Shown one piece after another: positions 15,042-24,157 of a stretch of DNA of 64,000 nt; the stretch's first letter is position 1, and each line of letters opens with the position of its first letter. The DNA comes from Thiohalocapsa sp963698775 (lineage in GTDB: Bacteria; Pseudomonadota; Gammaproteobacteria; Chromatiales; Chromatiaceae). The position numbers and the translations under genes were made by a program. Under the pieces are notes generated by a model. It made no database searches and was not told the DNA's origin. It saw nothing but the letters and a program-made list of their open reading frames with translations. Location of the stretch: assembly GCA_963698775.1 (NCBI GenBank), contig CAVOSE010000028.1:1-64000 (forward strand). Reading direction: 5' to 3'.

Positions 15042-18000
15042 GCAGACGCCCGTGCGCGTCGTCATCGTCACCCTCGACAGCCATCTGGCTAGCGCTTGCG
15101 AGCGCTCTCGCCCGATGCTTGAGCAGGAGATCCCTGGGCTGTCGCTCAGCCTGCATGCCGCCGCTGAGTGGGAGGGCGCCCGAGAGGGGCTGCAGCACTG
15201 CTACGAGGGCAATTCTCACGGCGAGGTCTGCAGCCGTTGTGCCGAAGCCGGTACCTGCGCGCTGCATCGGTGCCGTGCCGACATCGCCAAGGCCGACATC
15301 GTCGTCGCTAGCATGTTGTTCATGGATGATCACATCAAGGCCGTGCTGCCGGCGCTGCAGGCACGTCGCGACCATTGCGACGCGATGGTCGGCTGTATGT
15401 CCTCCGGCGAAGTCATGCGTCTGACTCGCATCGGAAAGTTCGATATGAGTGCCCCGCAGAGCGGGCCGATGGCGCTGCTGAAAAAGCTCCGGGGCGGTCG
15501 CAAGACCAATGACAAGGGGCAGAATCGTGCTAGCGGCTCGGGCCAGATGGCGATGCTGCGCCGCATTCCGAAGCTACTGCGCTTCATCCCGGGCACCGCT
15601 CAGGATGTGCGCGCCTATTTCTTGTTGCTGCAATACTGGCTCGCGGGCTCGGAGCAGAATATTGCCAATATGGTGCGCTTGCTGGTTGATCGTTATGCGG
15701 ACGGTCCGCGCGAATCGCTCCGCGGCAAGCTCAAGGTCGACCCGCCGCAGGAATATCCCGAGGTGGGTGTCTTTCATCCGCGCATGAAGTCGCGGATGGC
15801 GGATCAGGTCGCCAAGCTGCCTGCGCCCAAGGGGGCGACCGCCGGTACCGTTGGCCTCTTGGTAATGCGCTCCTATGTGTTGGCTGGCAATACCGGGCAT
15901 TACGACGGCGTCATCAAGGAGCTCGAGGCGCGCGGGTTGCGCGTGATCCCGGCCTTTGCCAGTGGCCTCGACGCGCGCCCGGCGATCGAGCAGTTTTTCT
16001 TCGATAAAGGCAAGCCCGTCGTCGATGCCGTCGTGTCGCTGACCGGTTTCTCGTTGGTCGGTGGCCCCGCCTACAATGATGCCGCGGCGGCGCAGGAGAT
16101 CCTGGCTCGACTAGACGTGCCGTACCTGGCGGCGCACCCGGTCGAGTTCCAGACCCTGGAGCAATGGCAGACGTCGGAGCGCGGCTTGATGCCGGTTGAG
16201 GCGACGATGATGGTCGCCATCCCGGAAATCGACGGTTCCACCGGCCCCATCGTCTTTGGTGGGCGCTCCGCCGAGGTCCATCAGGACCGCACCCGCGACA
16301 TGCAATCCCACCCCGAGCGCGCCAACGCGCTGGCAGCCCGGGTCGCTCGCCTGGTCAAGCTGCGCCAGAGCAAGGCCAAGGATCGTAAGGTCGCCGTGGT
16401 GTTGTTCAATTTCCCGCCGAATGCCGGCAATACTGGCACGGCCGCTTACTTGTCGGTCTTCGCCTCGTTGCACCGCACCCTGCTGGCCATGAAGGCCGAT
16501 GGTTACACCGTTGACGTTCCCGAGACGGTTGACGATCTCCGCGAGCGCATCATCAGCGGTAACGCCGCGCGCTATGGCGCGCACGCCAACGTCTTCACCC
16601 GAATCGCAAGTGACGATCACGTCCGCCGCGAGCCCTACCTGGCCGAGATCGAGGGTCAATGGGGACCGGCTCCAGGCAAACAGCAGAGCGACGGCTCGTC
16701 GATCTTCGTGCTCGGCGAGCAATTCGGCAATGTCTTTGTCGGCGTGCAGCCGGCCTTCGGCTACGAGGGCGATCCGATGCGGCTGCTGTTCGACAAGGGT
16801 TTCACGCCGACCCATGCCTTCAGCGCCTTCTATCGCTTCCTGCGCGAGGACTTCGGTGCCAACGCCGTGCTTCATTTCGGTACCCACGGTGCATTGGAAT
16901 TCATGCCGGGCAAGCAGGCCGGTCTCTCCGGCGCCTGTTGGCCGGACCGTCTGATCGGCGATCTACCCAACATGTACCTCTACGCCTCCAACAACCCGTC
17001 CGAGGGCACCATCGCCAAGCGCCGCGCCGCGGCGACGCTGGTGAGCTATCTGACGCCGCCGGTCGCCAATGCCGGTCTGTATCGCGGCTTGGTCGATCTG
17101 AAGGAATCCATTGAGCGCTGGCGCGGGTTGGCGCCGGATGCGCCCGCACAGGAACGCGGCGAGCTGGCCAAGCTGATCCAGGCGCAGGCCGCCGAACTCG
17201 ATTTGACCCCAGAGGCATCCGAGACCGAGCCGGAATGGGATGCCTCGGCTGTTGCGCGCATCGCCGATCTCAACGACGAGATCCTCGAACTCGAATACAC
17301 GCTGATCCCGCACGGGCTGCACGTCGTCGGCGAGCCGCCGAACGAGGAAGAGCGCCTCGACATGCTGATGGCCGTGGCCGAGTCCAAGGGCGAGGCCTGT
17401 GATGCCTCCCCCATCAGCCGCGAGACCGTGAAGGCCATGATCGCCGGGGGCGCCCCGACGCTGGCCTTGCAGAAGGGCGGCATGGAGGTCAACGAAGACA
17501 ATCTGGCGCTCTTGAAGAGCCTCGCCGAATACAACCAGCTCTTGTCCGAAGATCACGAGACACCCGCCCTGTTGCGGGCCCTGGAAGGCCGCTTCGTGCG
17601 TCCGGCTCCCGGCGGGGATCTGTTGCGCACGCCGGAGATCCTGCCGACAGGGCGGAATCTGCATGGCTTCGATCCCTTCCGGCTGCCGAGCGTGTTCGCG
17701 GTCAAAGAGGGTACCCGTCACGCGCAGTTGCTGCTGGATCGCTACCTGCAAGACGGCAATCCGCTGCCGGAATCGATCGCGCTGGTGCTGTGGGGGACCG
17801 ACAACCTGAAGACCGAGGGCGGCCCCATTGCCCAGGCGCTCGCGTTGATCGGTGCCAAGCCGCGACTGGACGGCTACGGCCGGGTCTGCGGGGCCGAACT
17901 GCTGCCGCTGGAGAGCCTCGGTCGCCCGCGCATTGACGTGGTCATGACACTGTCCGGTATTTTCCGTGACCTCTTGCCGTTACAGACTAGACTGTTGGCC

Positions 18001-18843
18001 GAGGCGTCGTTCCTCGCCGCCACCGCCGACGAGCCTGTCGAACAGAACTATGTGCGCAAGCATACTTTGGAATACCAGACCGCCCACGGCTGCGATATCG
18101 AGACCGCGGCGCTGCGCGTCTTTAGCAACGCCGACGGTGCCTACGGCTCCAACGTTAACCATCTGGTGGACAACAGCGGCTGGGATGATGAAGACGAACT
18201 TGCCGAGACCTACACGCGGCGCAAGTGCTTTGCTTACGGCCGTACCGGCGTGCCGGTACGTCAGGCGGAGTTGCTGAAGAGCGTGCTCGGCGACGTGGAA
18301 CTGGCCTATCAAAACCTGGATTCCGTCGAACTCGGCGTGACCACGGTGGATCATTACTTCGATACCCTGGGCGGTATCAGTCGCGCGGTGACCCGCTCCA
18401 AGGGCAGCGACGTACCGGTCTATATCGGCGATCAGACCCGCGGCGACGGCAAGGTACGCACCCTGGCCGAGCAGGTGGCGCTGGAGACCCGTACCCGCAT
18501 GCTGAACCCGAAGTGGTACGAGGGTATGCTCAAGCATGGCTACGAGGGCGTGCGCCAGATCGAGGTCCATGTGACCAACACCATGGGCTGGTCGGCTACC
18601 ACCGGGCAGGTTGCGCCCTGGGTATATCAACGGATGACGGAGACCTTCGTCCTCGATGACGAAATGCGTGAGCGCCTCGCCGCGCTGAATCCGACCGCGT
18701 CCGCGAAGGTCGCCAACCGCCTGCTGGAGGCGCACGAGCGCAACTATTGGACGCCGGATGATGCAACCTTGGAGGCCCTGCGCCGCGCTGGCGAGGAACT
18801 CGAAGACAGACTAGAAGGCATAACCGAAGGGGTGGCCGCGTGA
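15016..18843 (+). CDS. bchH: magnesium chelatase subunit H
   Basis: A 1275-residue protoporphyrin-binding catalytic subunit of Mg-chelatase (CobN superfamily). It inserts Mg2+ into protoporphyrin IX with BchI and BchD, which are not in this window. Conserved blocks include FGTHGALEFMPGKQAGLSG and YLYASNNPSEGTIAKRR near the middle, and WDDEDELAETYTRRKCFAYG and HVTNTMGWSATTGQ in the C-terminal third. The start is placed at MPKHTSAAEQ, inside the end of bchB; a TTG 15 nt upstream is also open. The stop overlaps the bchL start. Confidence 0.95.
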   Translation: MPKHTSAAEQTPVRVVIVTLDSHLASACERSRPMLEQEIPGLSLSLHAAAEWEGAREGLQHCYEGNSHGEVCSRCAEAGTCALHRCRADIAKADIVVASMLFMDDHIKAVLPALQARRDHCDAMVGCMSSGEVMRLTRIGKFDMSAPQSGPMALLKKLRGGRKTNDKGQNRASGSGQMAMLRRIPKLLRFIPGTAQDVRAYFLLLQYWLAGSEQNIANMVRLLVDRYADGPRESLRGKLKVDPPQEYPEVGVFHPRMKSRMADQVAKLPAPKGATAGTVGLLVMRSYVLAGNTGHYDGVIKELEARGLRVIPAFASGLDARPAIEQFFFDKGKPVVDAVVSLTGFSLVGGPAYNDAAAAQEILARLDVPYLAAHPVEFQTLEQWQTSERGLMPVEATMMVAIPEIDGSTGPIVFGGRSAEVHQDRTRDMQSHPERANALAARVARLVKLRQSKAKDRKVAVVLFNFPPNAGNTGTAAYLSVFASLHRTLLAMKADGYTVDVPETVDDLRERIISGNAARYGAHANVFTRIASDDHVRREPYLAEIEGQWGPAPGKQQSDGSSIFVLGEQFGNVFVGVQPAFGYEGDPMRLLFDKGFTPTHAFSAFYRFLREDFGANAVLHFGTHGALEFMPGKQAGLSGACWPDRLIGDLPNMYLYASNNPSEGTIAKRRAAATLVSYLTPPVANAGLYRGLVDLKESIERWRGLAPDAPAQERGELAKLIQAQAAELDLTPEASETEPEWDASAVARIADLNDEILELEYTLIPHGLHVVGEPPNEEERLDMLMAVAESKGEACDASPISRETVKAMIAGGAPTLALQKGGMEVNEDNLALLKSLAEYNQLLSEDHETPALLRALEGRFVRPAPGGDLLRTPEILPTGRNLHGFDPFRLPSVFAVKEGTRHAQLLLDRYLQDGNPLPESIALVLWGTDNLKTEGGPIAQALALIGAKPRLDGYGRVCGAELLPLESLGRPRIDVVMTLSGIFRDLLPLQTRLLAEASFLAATADEPVEQNYVRKHTLEYQTAHGCDIETAALRVFSNADGAYGSNVNHLVDNSGWDDEDELAETYTRRKCFAYGRTGVPVRQAELLKSVLGDVELAYQNLDSVELGVTTVDHYFDTLGGISRAVTRSKGSDVPVYIGDQTRGDGKVRTLAEQVALETRTRMLNPKWYEGMLKHGYEGVRQIEVHVTNTMGWSATTGQVAPWVYQRMTETFVLDDEMRERLAALNPTASAKVANRLLEAHERNYWTPDDATLEALRRAGEELEDRLEGITEGVAA

Positions 18844-19793
18844 GCTTAGACGATCTTCCATCAACCATCTTTGGCGGCGGCGGCCAGCCCGCCTCCGGCG
18901 CCGCTGTCGGCCGCCCGCAAGTCGATCCGCGTCTGGACGGCGAGGGCAGTCTGCAAGTGCAGCTCGATCCCGATGTGAAGATCGGCAAGGCGCAGGTCTT
19001 CGCAGTCTATGGCAAGGGCGGCATCGGCAAAAGCACGACCTCGTCGAACTTGTCGGTCGCCTTTTCCAAGCTCGGTAAACGGGTGGTGCAGATCGGCTGT
19101 GATCCGAAGCACGACTCCACCTTTACCTTGACCAAGCGGCTGGTGCCGACGGTCATCGACGTGCTCGAGTCGGTGAACTTTCACCCTGAGGAGTTGCGGC
19201 TCGACGACTTCGTCTACGAAGGCTACAACGGCGTCATGTGCGTCGAGGCCGGCGGGCCGCCGGCAGGGACCGGCTGCGGCGGCTACGTGGTCGGCCAGAC
19301 CGTCAAGTTGCTCAAGCAGCACCATGTACTCGAAGACACCGACATCGTGGTGTTCGATGTGCTTGGCGATGTCGTCTGTGGGGGCTTCGCGGCACCGCTG
19401 CAGCATGCGGATAAGGCAGTGGTGGTCACCGCCAACGACTTCGATTCGATCTTTGCGCTGAATCGCATCGCCACCGCGATCCTGGCCAAGGCCAAGAACT
19501 ATAAGGTGCGTATCGGCGGCATCGTTGCTAACCGTAGTGCCGAGACCGATCAGATCGACCGCTTCAACGCGGCGGTCGGACTCAAGACCATGGCGCACCT
19601 GCGCGATCTGGATGTGATCCGCCGTAGCCGCCTGAAGAAATCTACCCTGTTCGAGATGGAACCCTGCGCCGAGGTCGAGAGCGCACAGCAGGAATACATG
19701 AGGCTGGCGCGCAACCTGCTCGCAGAGAGCGAGCCCTTGTCGGTCACGCCGATGCGCGATCGCGATCTGTTCGATTTCCTTGGGTTCGATTGA
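18840..19793 (+). CDS. bchL: light-independent protochlorophyllide reductase iron-sulfur ATP-binding protein
   Basis: A 317-residue NifH-like homodimeric ATPase that donates electrons to BchNB. The P-loop GKGGIGKST lies at residues 58-66. Cys146 (GTGCGGYVVG) and Cys180 (DVVCGGFAAP) bridge the intersubunit [4Fe-4S] cluster. An N-terminal extension of roughly 48 residues precedes the NifH core. The start is GTG within the bchH stop (GTGA). Confidence 0.96.
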   Translation: MSLDDLPSTIFGGGGQPASGAAVGRPQVDPRLDGEGSLQVQLDPDVKIGKAQVFAVYGKGGIGKSTTSSNLSVAFSKLGKRVVQIGCDPKHDSTFTLTKRLVPTVIDVLESVNFHPEELRLDDFVYEGYNGVMCVEAGGPPAGTGCGGYVVGQTVKLLKQHHVLEDTDIVVFDVLGDVVCGGFAAPLQHADKAVVVTANDFDSIFALNRIATAILAKAKNYKVRIGGIVANRSAETDQIDRFNAAVGLKTMAHLRDLDVIRRSRLKKSTLFEMEPCAEVESAQQEYMRLARNLLAESEPLSVTPMRDRDLFDFLGFD

Positions 19794-19858
19794 TCCTTCG
19801 ATCGACACCCACTTGGCTCAACCGCGACCACACAGATACGAATCAAGAGACCATTAGC

Positions 19859-20557
19859 ATGCCGAGCGTTTCCTACCAAAAGCGTCGAGGCCAGATCGAG
19901 GCCTACTTCGACCGCACCGCGGCCGAGGCTTGGAAACGCTTGACCTCCGATGCGCCGGTGAGCGGCATCCGCGCTACCGTGCGCGCCGGCCGTGACGAGA
20001 TGCGCAACACGCTGCTCGGTTATCTGCCCGCGGACCTCAGTGGCAAGCGGTTGCTCGATGCCGGTTGCGGAACCGGCATGTTGTCGCTGGAGGCAGCGCG
20101 GCGCGGTGCCAGCGTCTATGCCGTCGACCTCTCCCCGACGCTGATCGAGAATGCCCGCGAGCGCGTGCCCGACGACCTGTCGGGGCGCATCGAGTATGCC
20201 GTCGGCGACATGTTGGCGCCGGATCAGGGCGACTTCGATCACATTGTCGCAATGGACTCGTTGATCCATTACGAACTTGACGATGCCCTGAACGTGATCG
20301 AAGGGTTCGCGTCGCGTGCCCGTGCGTCGGTGTTGTTTACCTTTGCGCCGCGCACCCCGGCATTGGCGCTGATGCATGCGGTGGGACAGTTCTTCCCCCG
20401 GAGCGATCGCTCGCCGGCAATTGTCCCAGTACCCGTTGCCAAGCTCAGCGCTGCCATCGGCACTGATCCCGAACTGTCGGATTGGCGCGTCGGTCGCACC
20501 CGGCGTATCTCTCGTGGCTTCTATACCTCTCAGGCGATGGAGTTGATCCGCTCGTGA
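19859..20557 (+). CDS. bchM: magnesium-protoporphyrin O-methyltransferase
   Basis: A 232-residue SAM-dependent methyltransferase acting on the ring-C propionate of Mg-protoporphyrin IX. Start MPSVSYQKRRGQIEAYFDRTA. SAM motif I, LLDAGCGTGMLSLEAA, and motif II, VYAVDLSPTLIENAR, are present, as is the FTFAPRTPALALMHAVGQFFPRSDRSP block typical of BchM. The 65-nt gap after bchL is the largest within this part of the operon. The stop overlaps the lhaA start. Confidence 0.95.
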   Translation: MPSVSYQKRRGQIEAYFDRTAAEAWKRLTSDAPVSGIRATVRAGRDEMRNTLLGYLPADLSGKRLLDAGCGTGMLSLEAARRGASVYAVDLSPTLIENARERVPDDLSGRIEYAVGDMLAPDQGDFDHIVAMDSLIHYELDDALNVIEGFASRARASVLFTFAPRTPALALMHAVGQFFPRSDRSPAIVPVPVAKLSAAIGTDPELSDWRVGRTRRISRGFYTSQAMELIRS

Positions 20558-22008
20558 CTGGAGCAGTCGGCGAAATTCGGCGCATCTGGTTCCGCGACGT
20601 CCTGCCGCGGTTCCTGCCGTTCGCTGATGCGGCAACTCAGGACTTGCCCCTGCTACGGTTGCTGCGGCTGGCCCTGTTTCAGGCCTCCGTTGGCATGGCC
20701 ATGGTGCTGCTCTACGGCACGCTGAACCGCGTCATGGTTGTGGAGATGGCGGTTCCGGTGTGGCTGGTGTCGTTAATGGTTGCGTTGCCGGTGCTGTTTG
20801 CGCCGTTCCGCGCCCTCATCGGGCATCGCTCGGATACTCACCGGTCGGCGTTCGGCATGCGGCGAGTTCCCTATCTTTGGTTCGGCAGCCTGCTGCAATT
20901 CGGTGGTCTTGCGATCATGCCGTTCGCGCTGCTCCTGCTCGCTGAGGGTGGCAATGGGCCAGCGTGGGCCGGTCAGTTCGGTGCTGCGGTCGCGTTTCTG
21001 CTCGCCGGTGCCGGGTTGCATACGTCGCAGACCGCAGGCTTGGCGTTGGCGACCGATATCGCACCCAAGGCGAGCCGCCCACGTGTGGTCGCTTTGTTGT
21101 TTGTCGTGCTGCAACTAAGCATGCTCGCGAGTGCGTTGCTGTTCGGGTTGCTGCTGACGGATTTCAGTCAGATGCGCCTGATTCAGGTGATCCAGGGCGC
21201 CGCGGTGCTCACCATGGTGTTCAACGTCGTTGCGCTTTGGAAGCAGGAGCCCTGGGATCGTGCACGTGCCAGGCAGATGAGAGCCGACCGTGAGGCGCGC
21301 AAGCCGCGCCCGCGCTTCATCGATTCCTGGCGCGGCTTCATCGCCGATACTCGCTCAAGTCGGCTGCTGGTGGCCCTTGGTTTAGGCACCGCCGGTTTTA
21401 CCATGCAAGAGATTTTGCTTGAACCCTATGGGGCTCAGGTACTCGATTTGAGCGTGGCGCAAACGACAAGACTCACCGCCATATGGGCCTTCGGCACACT
21501 GGCGGCCTTTGCACTCGCGGCCCGCTTGTTGACTCGTGGCACTGATCCATACCGGTTGTCTGCGAACGGTGCGCTGGTCGGAATCGTTGCCTTCACGGCG
21601 GTGGTCTTCGCTGCGCCGCTGGAGTCGTCCTGGCTATTCCGAGTCGGTGCGCTGTTGATCGGTTTTGGTGGCGGGCTGCTCGCGGTCGGCACGCTGACTG
21701 CCGCCATGGGCATGGCCGAAGGTGGCCACAGCGGGCTCGCATTGGGTGCATGGGGCGCGGTACAGGCGACTGCCTACGGCGTTGCCATCGCTGCCGGTGG
21801 TGCTATCCGCGATCTTGTCACCGCGCTTGCCGAGGAAGGAGTTTTGGGGCCGGTCTTGACTGGCCCATCGGTGGGTTATGCCGTCGTCTATAACCTGGAA
21901 ATCGTGCTTTTGTTCGCAACCCTGATCGCAATCGGGCCGTTGGTGCTACGCACCGGCGCCCAAGGTGCGCGATCGTCAACGAGGTTCGGCGTCGCCGAGC
22001 TTCCCTAA
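20554..22008 (+). CDS. lhaA: LhaA-type LH1/reaction-centre assembly protein (BCH MFS family)
   Basis: A 484-residue, twelve-helix PucC/LhaA-family protein, clearly paralogous to 5187-6677 (shared blocks include TAGFTMQEILLEPYGAQVL and APFRALIGHRSDTHRSAFGMRRVP). The position between bchM and puhA is that of lhaA (F1696) in purple bacteria, where it promotes LH1 assembly. The start is GTG in the bchM stop (GTGA); the ATG 72 nt upstream would lie inside bchM and is less likely. Confidence 0.9.
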   Translation: MTGAVGEIRRIWFRDVLPRFLPFADAATQDLPLLRLLRLALFQASVGMAMVLLYGTLNRVMVVEMAVPVWLVSLMVALPVLFAPFRALIGHRSDTHRSAFGMRRVPYLWFGSLLQFGGLAIMPFALLLLAEGGNGPAWAGQFGAAVAFLLAGAGLHTSQTAGLALATDIAPKASRPRVVALLFVVLQLSMLASALLFGLLLTDFSQMRLIQVIQGAAVLTMVFNVVALWKQEPWDRARARQMRADREARKPRPRFIDSWRGFIADTRSSRLLVALGLGTAGFTMQEILLEPYGAQVLDLSVAQTTRLTAIWAFGTLAAFALAARLLTRGTDPYRLSANGALVGIVAFTAVVFAAPLESSWLFRVGALLIGFGGGLLAVGTLTAAMGMAEGGHSGLALGAWGAVQATAYGVAIAAGGAIRDLVTALAEEGVLGPVLTGPSVGYAVVYNLEIVLLFATLIAIGPLVLRTGAQGARSSTRFGVAELP

Positions 22009-22034
22009 ATCACAGAACCAACGGAGGTTCTCTC

Positions 22035-22809
22035 ATGCCTATCGGCGCCATCACTAACTACATCGACGTTGCCCAACTGGTGCTCTACGTCTTTTGGTTC
22101 TTCTTCTTCGCGCTGGTCTGGTGGATCCGTCGCGAAGACAAGCGCGAGGGTTACCCGGCCGAATCGTTGCGTGTCGGCGGCACGACCATGATGGAAGGTT
22201 TCCCGCCCATGCCTGAACCCAAGACCTTCAAGATGCCACACACTGGCGTCGAGGTCGTAAAGCCAGGTCCGGAGCCAGCCCAATACAAACTGAATGCCGA
22301 GCCCATCGCGCCGTTCCCAGGTGCCGCGTTGGCACCGACCGGCAATCCGATGCTCGCGGGCGTCGGCCCAGGCAGCTACGCGTTGCGTGCGGAGACACCC
22401 GACCTGACGGAAGCCGGTGCGCCTCGCATCGTCCCCATGCGTGTCGCCACCCACTTCAGCGTAGTGGACAAGGATCCGGATCCGCGCGGTATGCCGGTCA
22501 TCGGTTGCGACGGCGAGGAGGGCGGCAAGGTGCGTGAGATTTGGGTCGACCGTTCGGAGCCGCAGATTCGCTATTTGGAGCTGGACGCGAAGAACGGCAA
22601 GCGTGTGCTGTTGCCGATGACCATGTGCCGTGGTTCGTGGCAAAAAGGGTCAGGTCGAGGTGTCCAGCATCACCGGCGCCCAGTTCAACGATGCGCCGAC
22701 GCTGGCGAACTACGACCAGATCACCCTGCGCGAGGAAGACAAGGTTGTCGCCTACTACGGTGCCGGCACGATGTATGCCACGGCTGACCGCGCGGAGCCG
22801 TTTCTGTGA
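22035..22809 (+). CDS. puhA: photosynthetic reaction centre subunit H, with apparent +1 frameshift
   Basis: Reaction-centre H subunit: one N-terminal membrane helix (LVLYVFWFFFFALVWWIRREDKREGYP) and a large cytoplasmic domain. In the base frame it reads well to PMTMCRG near 22634 and then degenerates to an unrelated tail ending at 22787. The expected C-terminus (KGQVEVSSITGAQF..LREEDKVVAYYGAGTMYA..) continues in the +1 frame from about 22642 to a TGA at 22807-22809. That TGA overlaps the puhB GTG start exactly as at other junctions here. The shift falls at CAAAAAGGG, so a single extra A (sequencing error or a real mutation) explains it. A -1 slippage would enter the wrong frame. Confidence 0.88.
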
Positions 22810-23501
22810 GTGAGTTCGACTTCGAGCCGGTCCACGGCTTGCCGCAGAACCTCCCCGATGGGGAGGTTCTGCGATGGCAGGGTGCGCCCCGTTGGGGCGC
22901 CCTCGCTGTGCGGGCGTTCCACGTCCGCAAGGTCGCGCTGTATTTTGGTCTGTTGATCCTGTTCCGAATCGTCTACGTGCTCAGCGCTGGCGACCCGGTG
23001 TCGAGTGCGTTGCTGAACGCATCCTGGTTGGCGTCGCTCGCGGGGCTGGCCATGGGGATCTTGGGCATTTTGGCGTGGCTCTACAGTCGTTCGACCGTTT
23101 ATAGCATCACCGACCGCCGCATCGTTATTCGTTGCGGGGTCGCGATACCGATCGCCGTGAACATCCCGTTCAAGGTCGTCGAGAGTGCCGGGCTACGCCG
23201 TCACGGCGATGGCATCGGCGATATTCCGCTGGTGCTCGGTGGAGGCCAGAGCGTGAACTATCTGATCATGTGGCCGAATGTCCGACCCTGGCGCTTCTTC
23301 AATGCCCAGCCCATGCTGCGTTGTATTCCAGACGTTGATGCGGCCGCCGAGGTGCTGACCGCGGCGTTGCGTGCGGCGGTCGGCTCCGAGTCCAATGAGG
23401 AAGCCGAAGGCAAGCAATCGGACTTGGCGTCGACGGCTTCGGCGACCAGGGGTGACGGGCGTTCACCGGACATGACCGCAGACCCGTTGCCAAGCCAGTG
23501 A
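22806..23501 (+). CDS. puhB: photosynthetic complex assembly protein PuhB
   Basis: A 231-residue membrane protein needed for reaction-centre assembly. Start GTG, MSEFDFEPVHGLPQNLPDGEVLRWQGAP, is followed by two to three membrane helices and the PH-like region YSITDRRIVIRCGVAIPIAVNIPFK. It ends with a polar, low-complexity tail of about 35 residues. Overlap with the true puhA stop (GTGA) supports the frameshift interpretation of puhA. Confidence 0.92.
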   Translation: MSEFDFEPVHGLPQNLPDGEVLRWQGAPRWGALAVRAFHVRKVALYFGLLILFRIVYVLSAGDPVSSALLNASWLASLAGLAMGILGILAWLYSRSTVYSITDRRIVIRCGVAIPIAVNIPFKVVESAGLRRHGDGIGDIPLVLGGGQSVNYLIMWPNVRPWRFFNAQPMLRCIPDVDAAAEVLTAALRAAVGSESNEEAEGKQSDLASTASATRGDGRSPDMTADPLPSQ

Positions 23502-23517
23502 GGCAGAGGTATCCCAC

Positions 23518-23979
23518 ATGAGCGATCCGTTCGAGGGCCGCCCGTTTCCCCGTGAAGTCTTGATCGGGGCGGCCCTGCTGATCGGCTTCGTCATCTTCGC
23601 CGCGGCACTGGTGCGCCTCACCGGGGTCGGGAGTACCGAAACGCCGTTGGCGCCGATGGTCGAAAGCCGGCAGTTGGTCTTCATCGATAACGGCGATGGC
23701 ACCACCACTGTCCGGGTTCCGGGCGAGGAAGGCCAGGTCGCTCGACTGGAATCCGGCGTCGACGGCTTCGTGCTCGGGGTCATGCGCGGCATGGTGCGTG
23801 AGCGCAAAAGCTACAACGCGGATGTCGAGGCGCCCTATGTACTTTCGCTCAGGGAAGATGGGCGATTGCTGTTTGAAGATCCACTGACCGGAAGGCGCAT
23901 CGATCTGCGCGCCTTTGGTCCCACCAACGCCGGTTCGTTCGCGCAGTTGCTGCGTGCCGAGATCGGGCCGGATTCCTGA
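23518..23979 (+). CDS. puhC: photosynthetic complex assembly protein PuhC
   Basis: A 153-residue protein with one N-terminal membrane anchor (EVLIGAALLIGFVIFAAALVRLTG) and a periplasmic domain containing DGTTTVRVPGEEGQVARLESGVDGFVLGVMRGMVRERK, the signature of PuhC. It supports reaction-centre/LH1 biogenesis. 16 nt after puhB. The next gene follows a structured 178-nt gap. Confidence 0.92.
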   Translation: MSDPFEGRPFPREVLIGAALLIGFVIFAAALVRLTGVGSTETPLAPMVESRQLVFIDNGDGTTTVRVPGEEGQVARLESGVDGFVLGVMRGMVRERKSYNADVEAPYVLSLREDGRLLFEDPLTGRRIDLRAFGPTNAGSFAQLLRAEIGPDS

Positions 23980-24024
23980 CCCGCAACAAAGACAGCCGGC
24001 GATCGCCGGACTATAAAGACGGCG

Positions 24025-24068
24025 ACGCTGCATGCGACGGACCACGTCCGACGTGGTCCTTCGCAGCG
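24025..24068 (+). other. long hairpin in puhC-acsF gap
   Basis: Extended stem with GGACCACGT/ACGTGGTCC at its core and flanking CGCTGC..GCGA/TCGC..AGCG pairing. A smaller GGATCAC/GTGATCC palindrome follows about 20 nt later. No T-tract. Possible attenuator, processing site or partial terminator separating puhABC from acsF-puhE. Confidence 0.45.
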
Positions 24069-24157
24069 CGGCTAGACCCGCCCGAGGATCACTGTGATCC
24101 ACGCACTGGACTGGTTCCCCGGTGCCGAACAAAGCATCCCCCGAGGAGTGAAAGAAG

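Noticed and set aside
22641..22650. Programmed -1 frameshift at CAAAAAGGG in puhA
   Set aside because: The conserved downstream frame is +1 relative to the start, so -1 slippage would give the wrong product; a single-base insertion is simpler.
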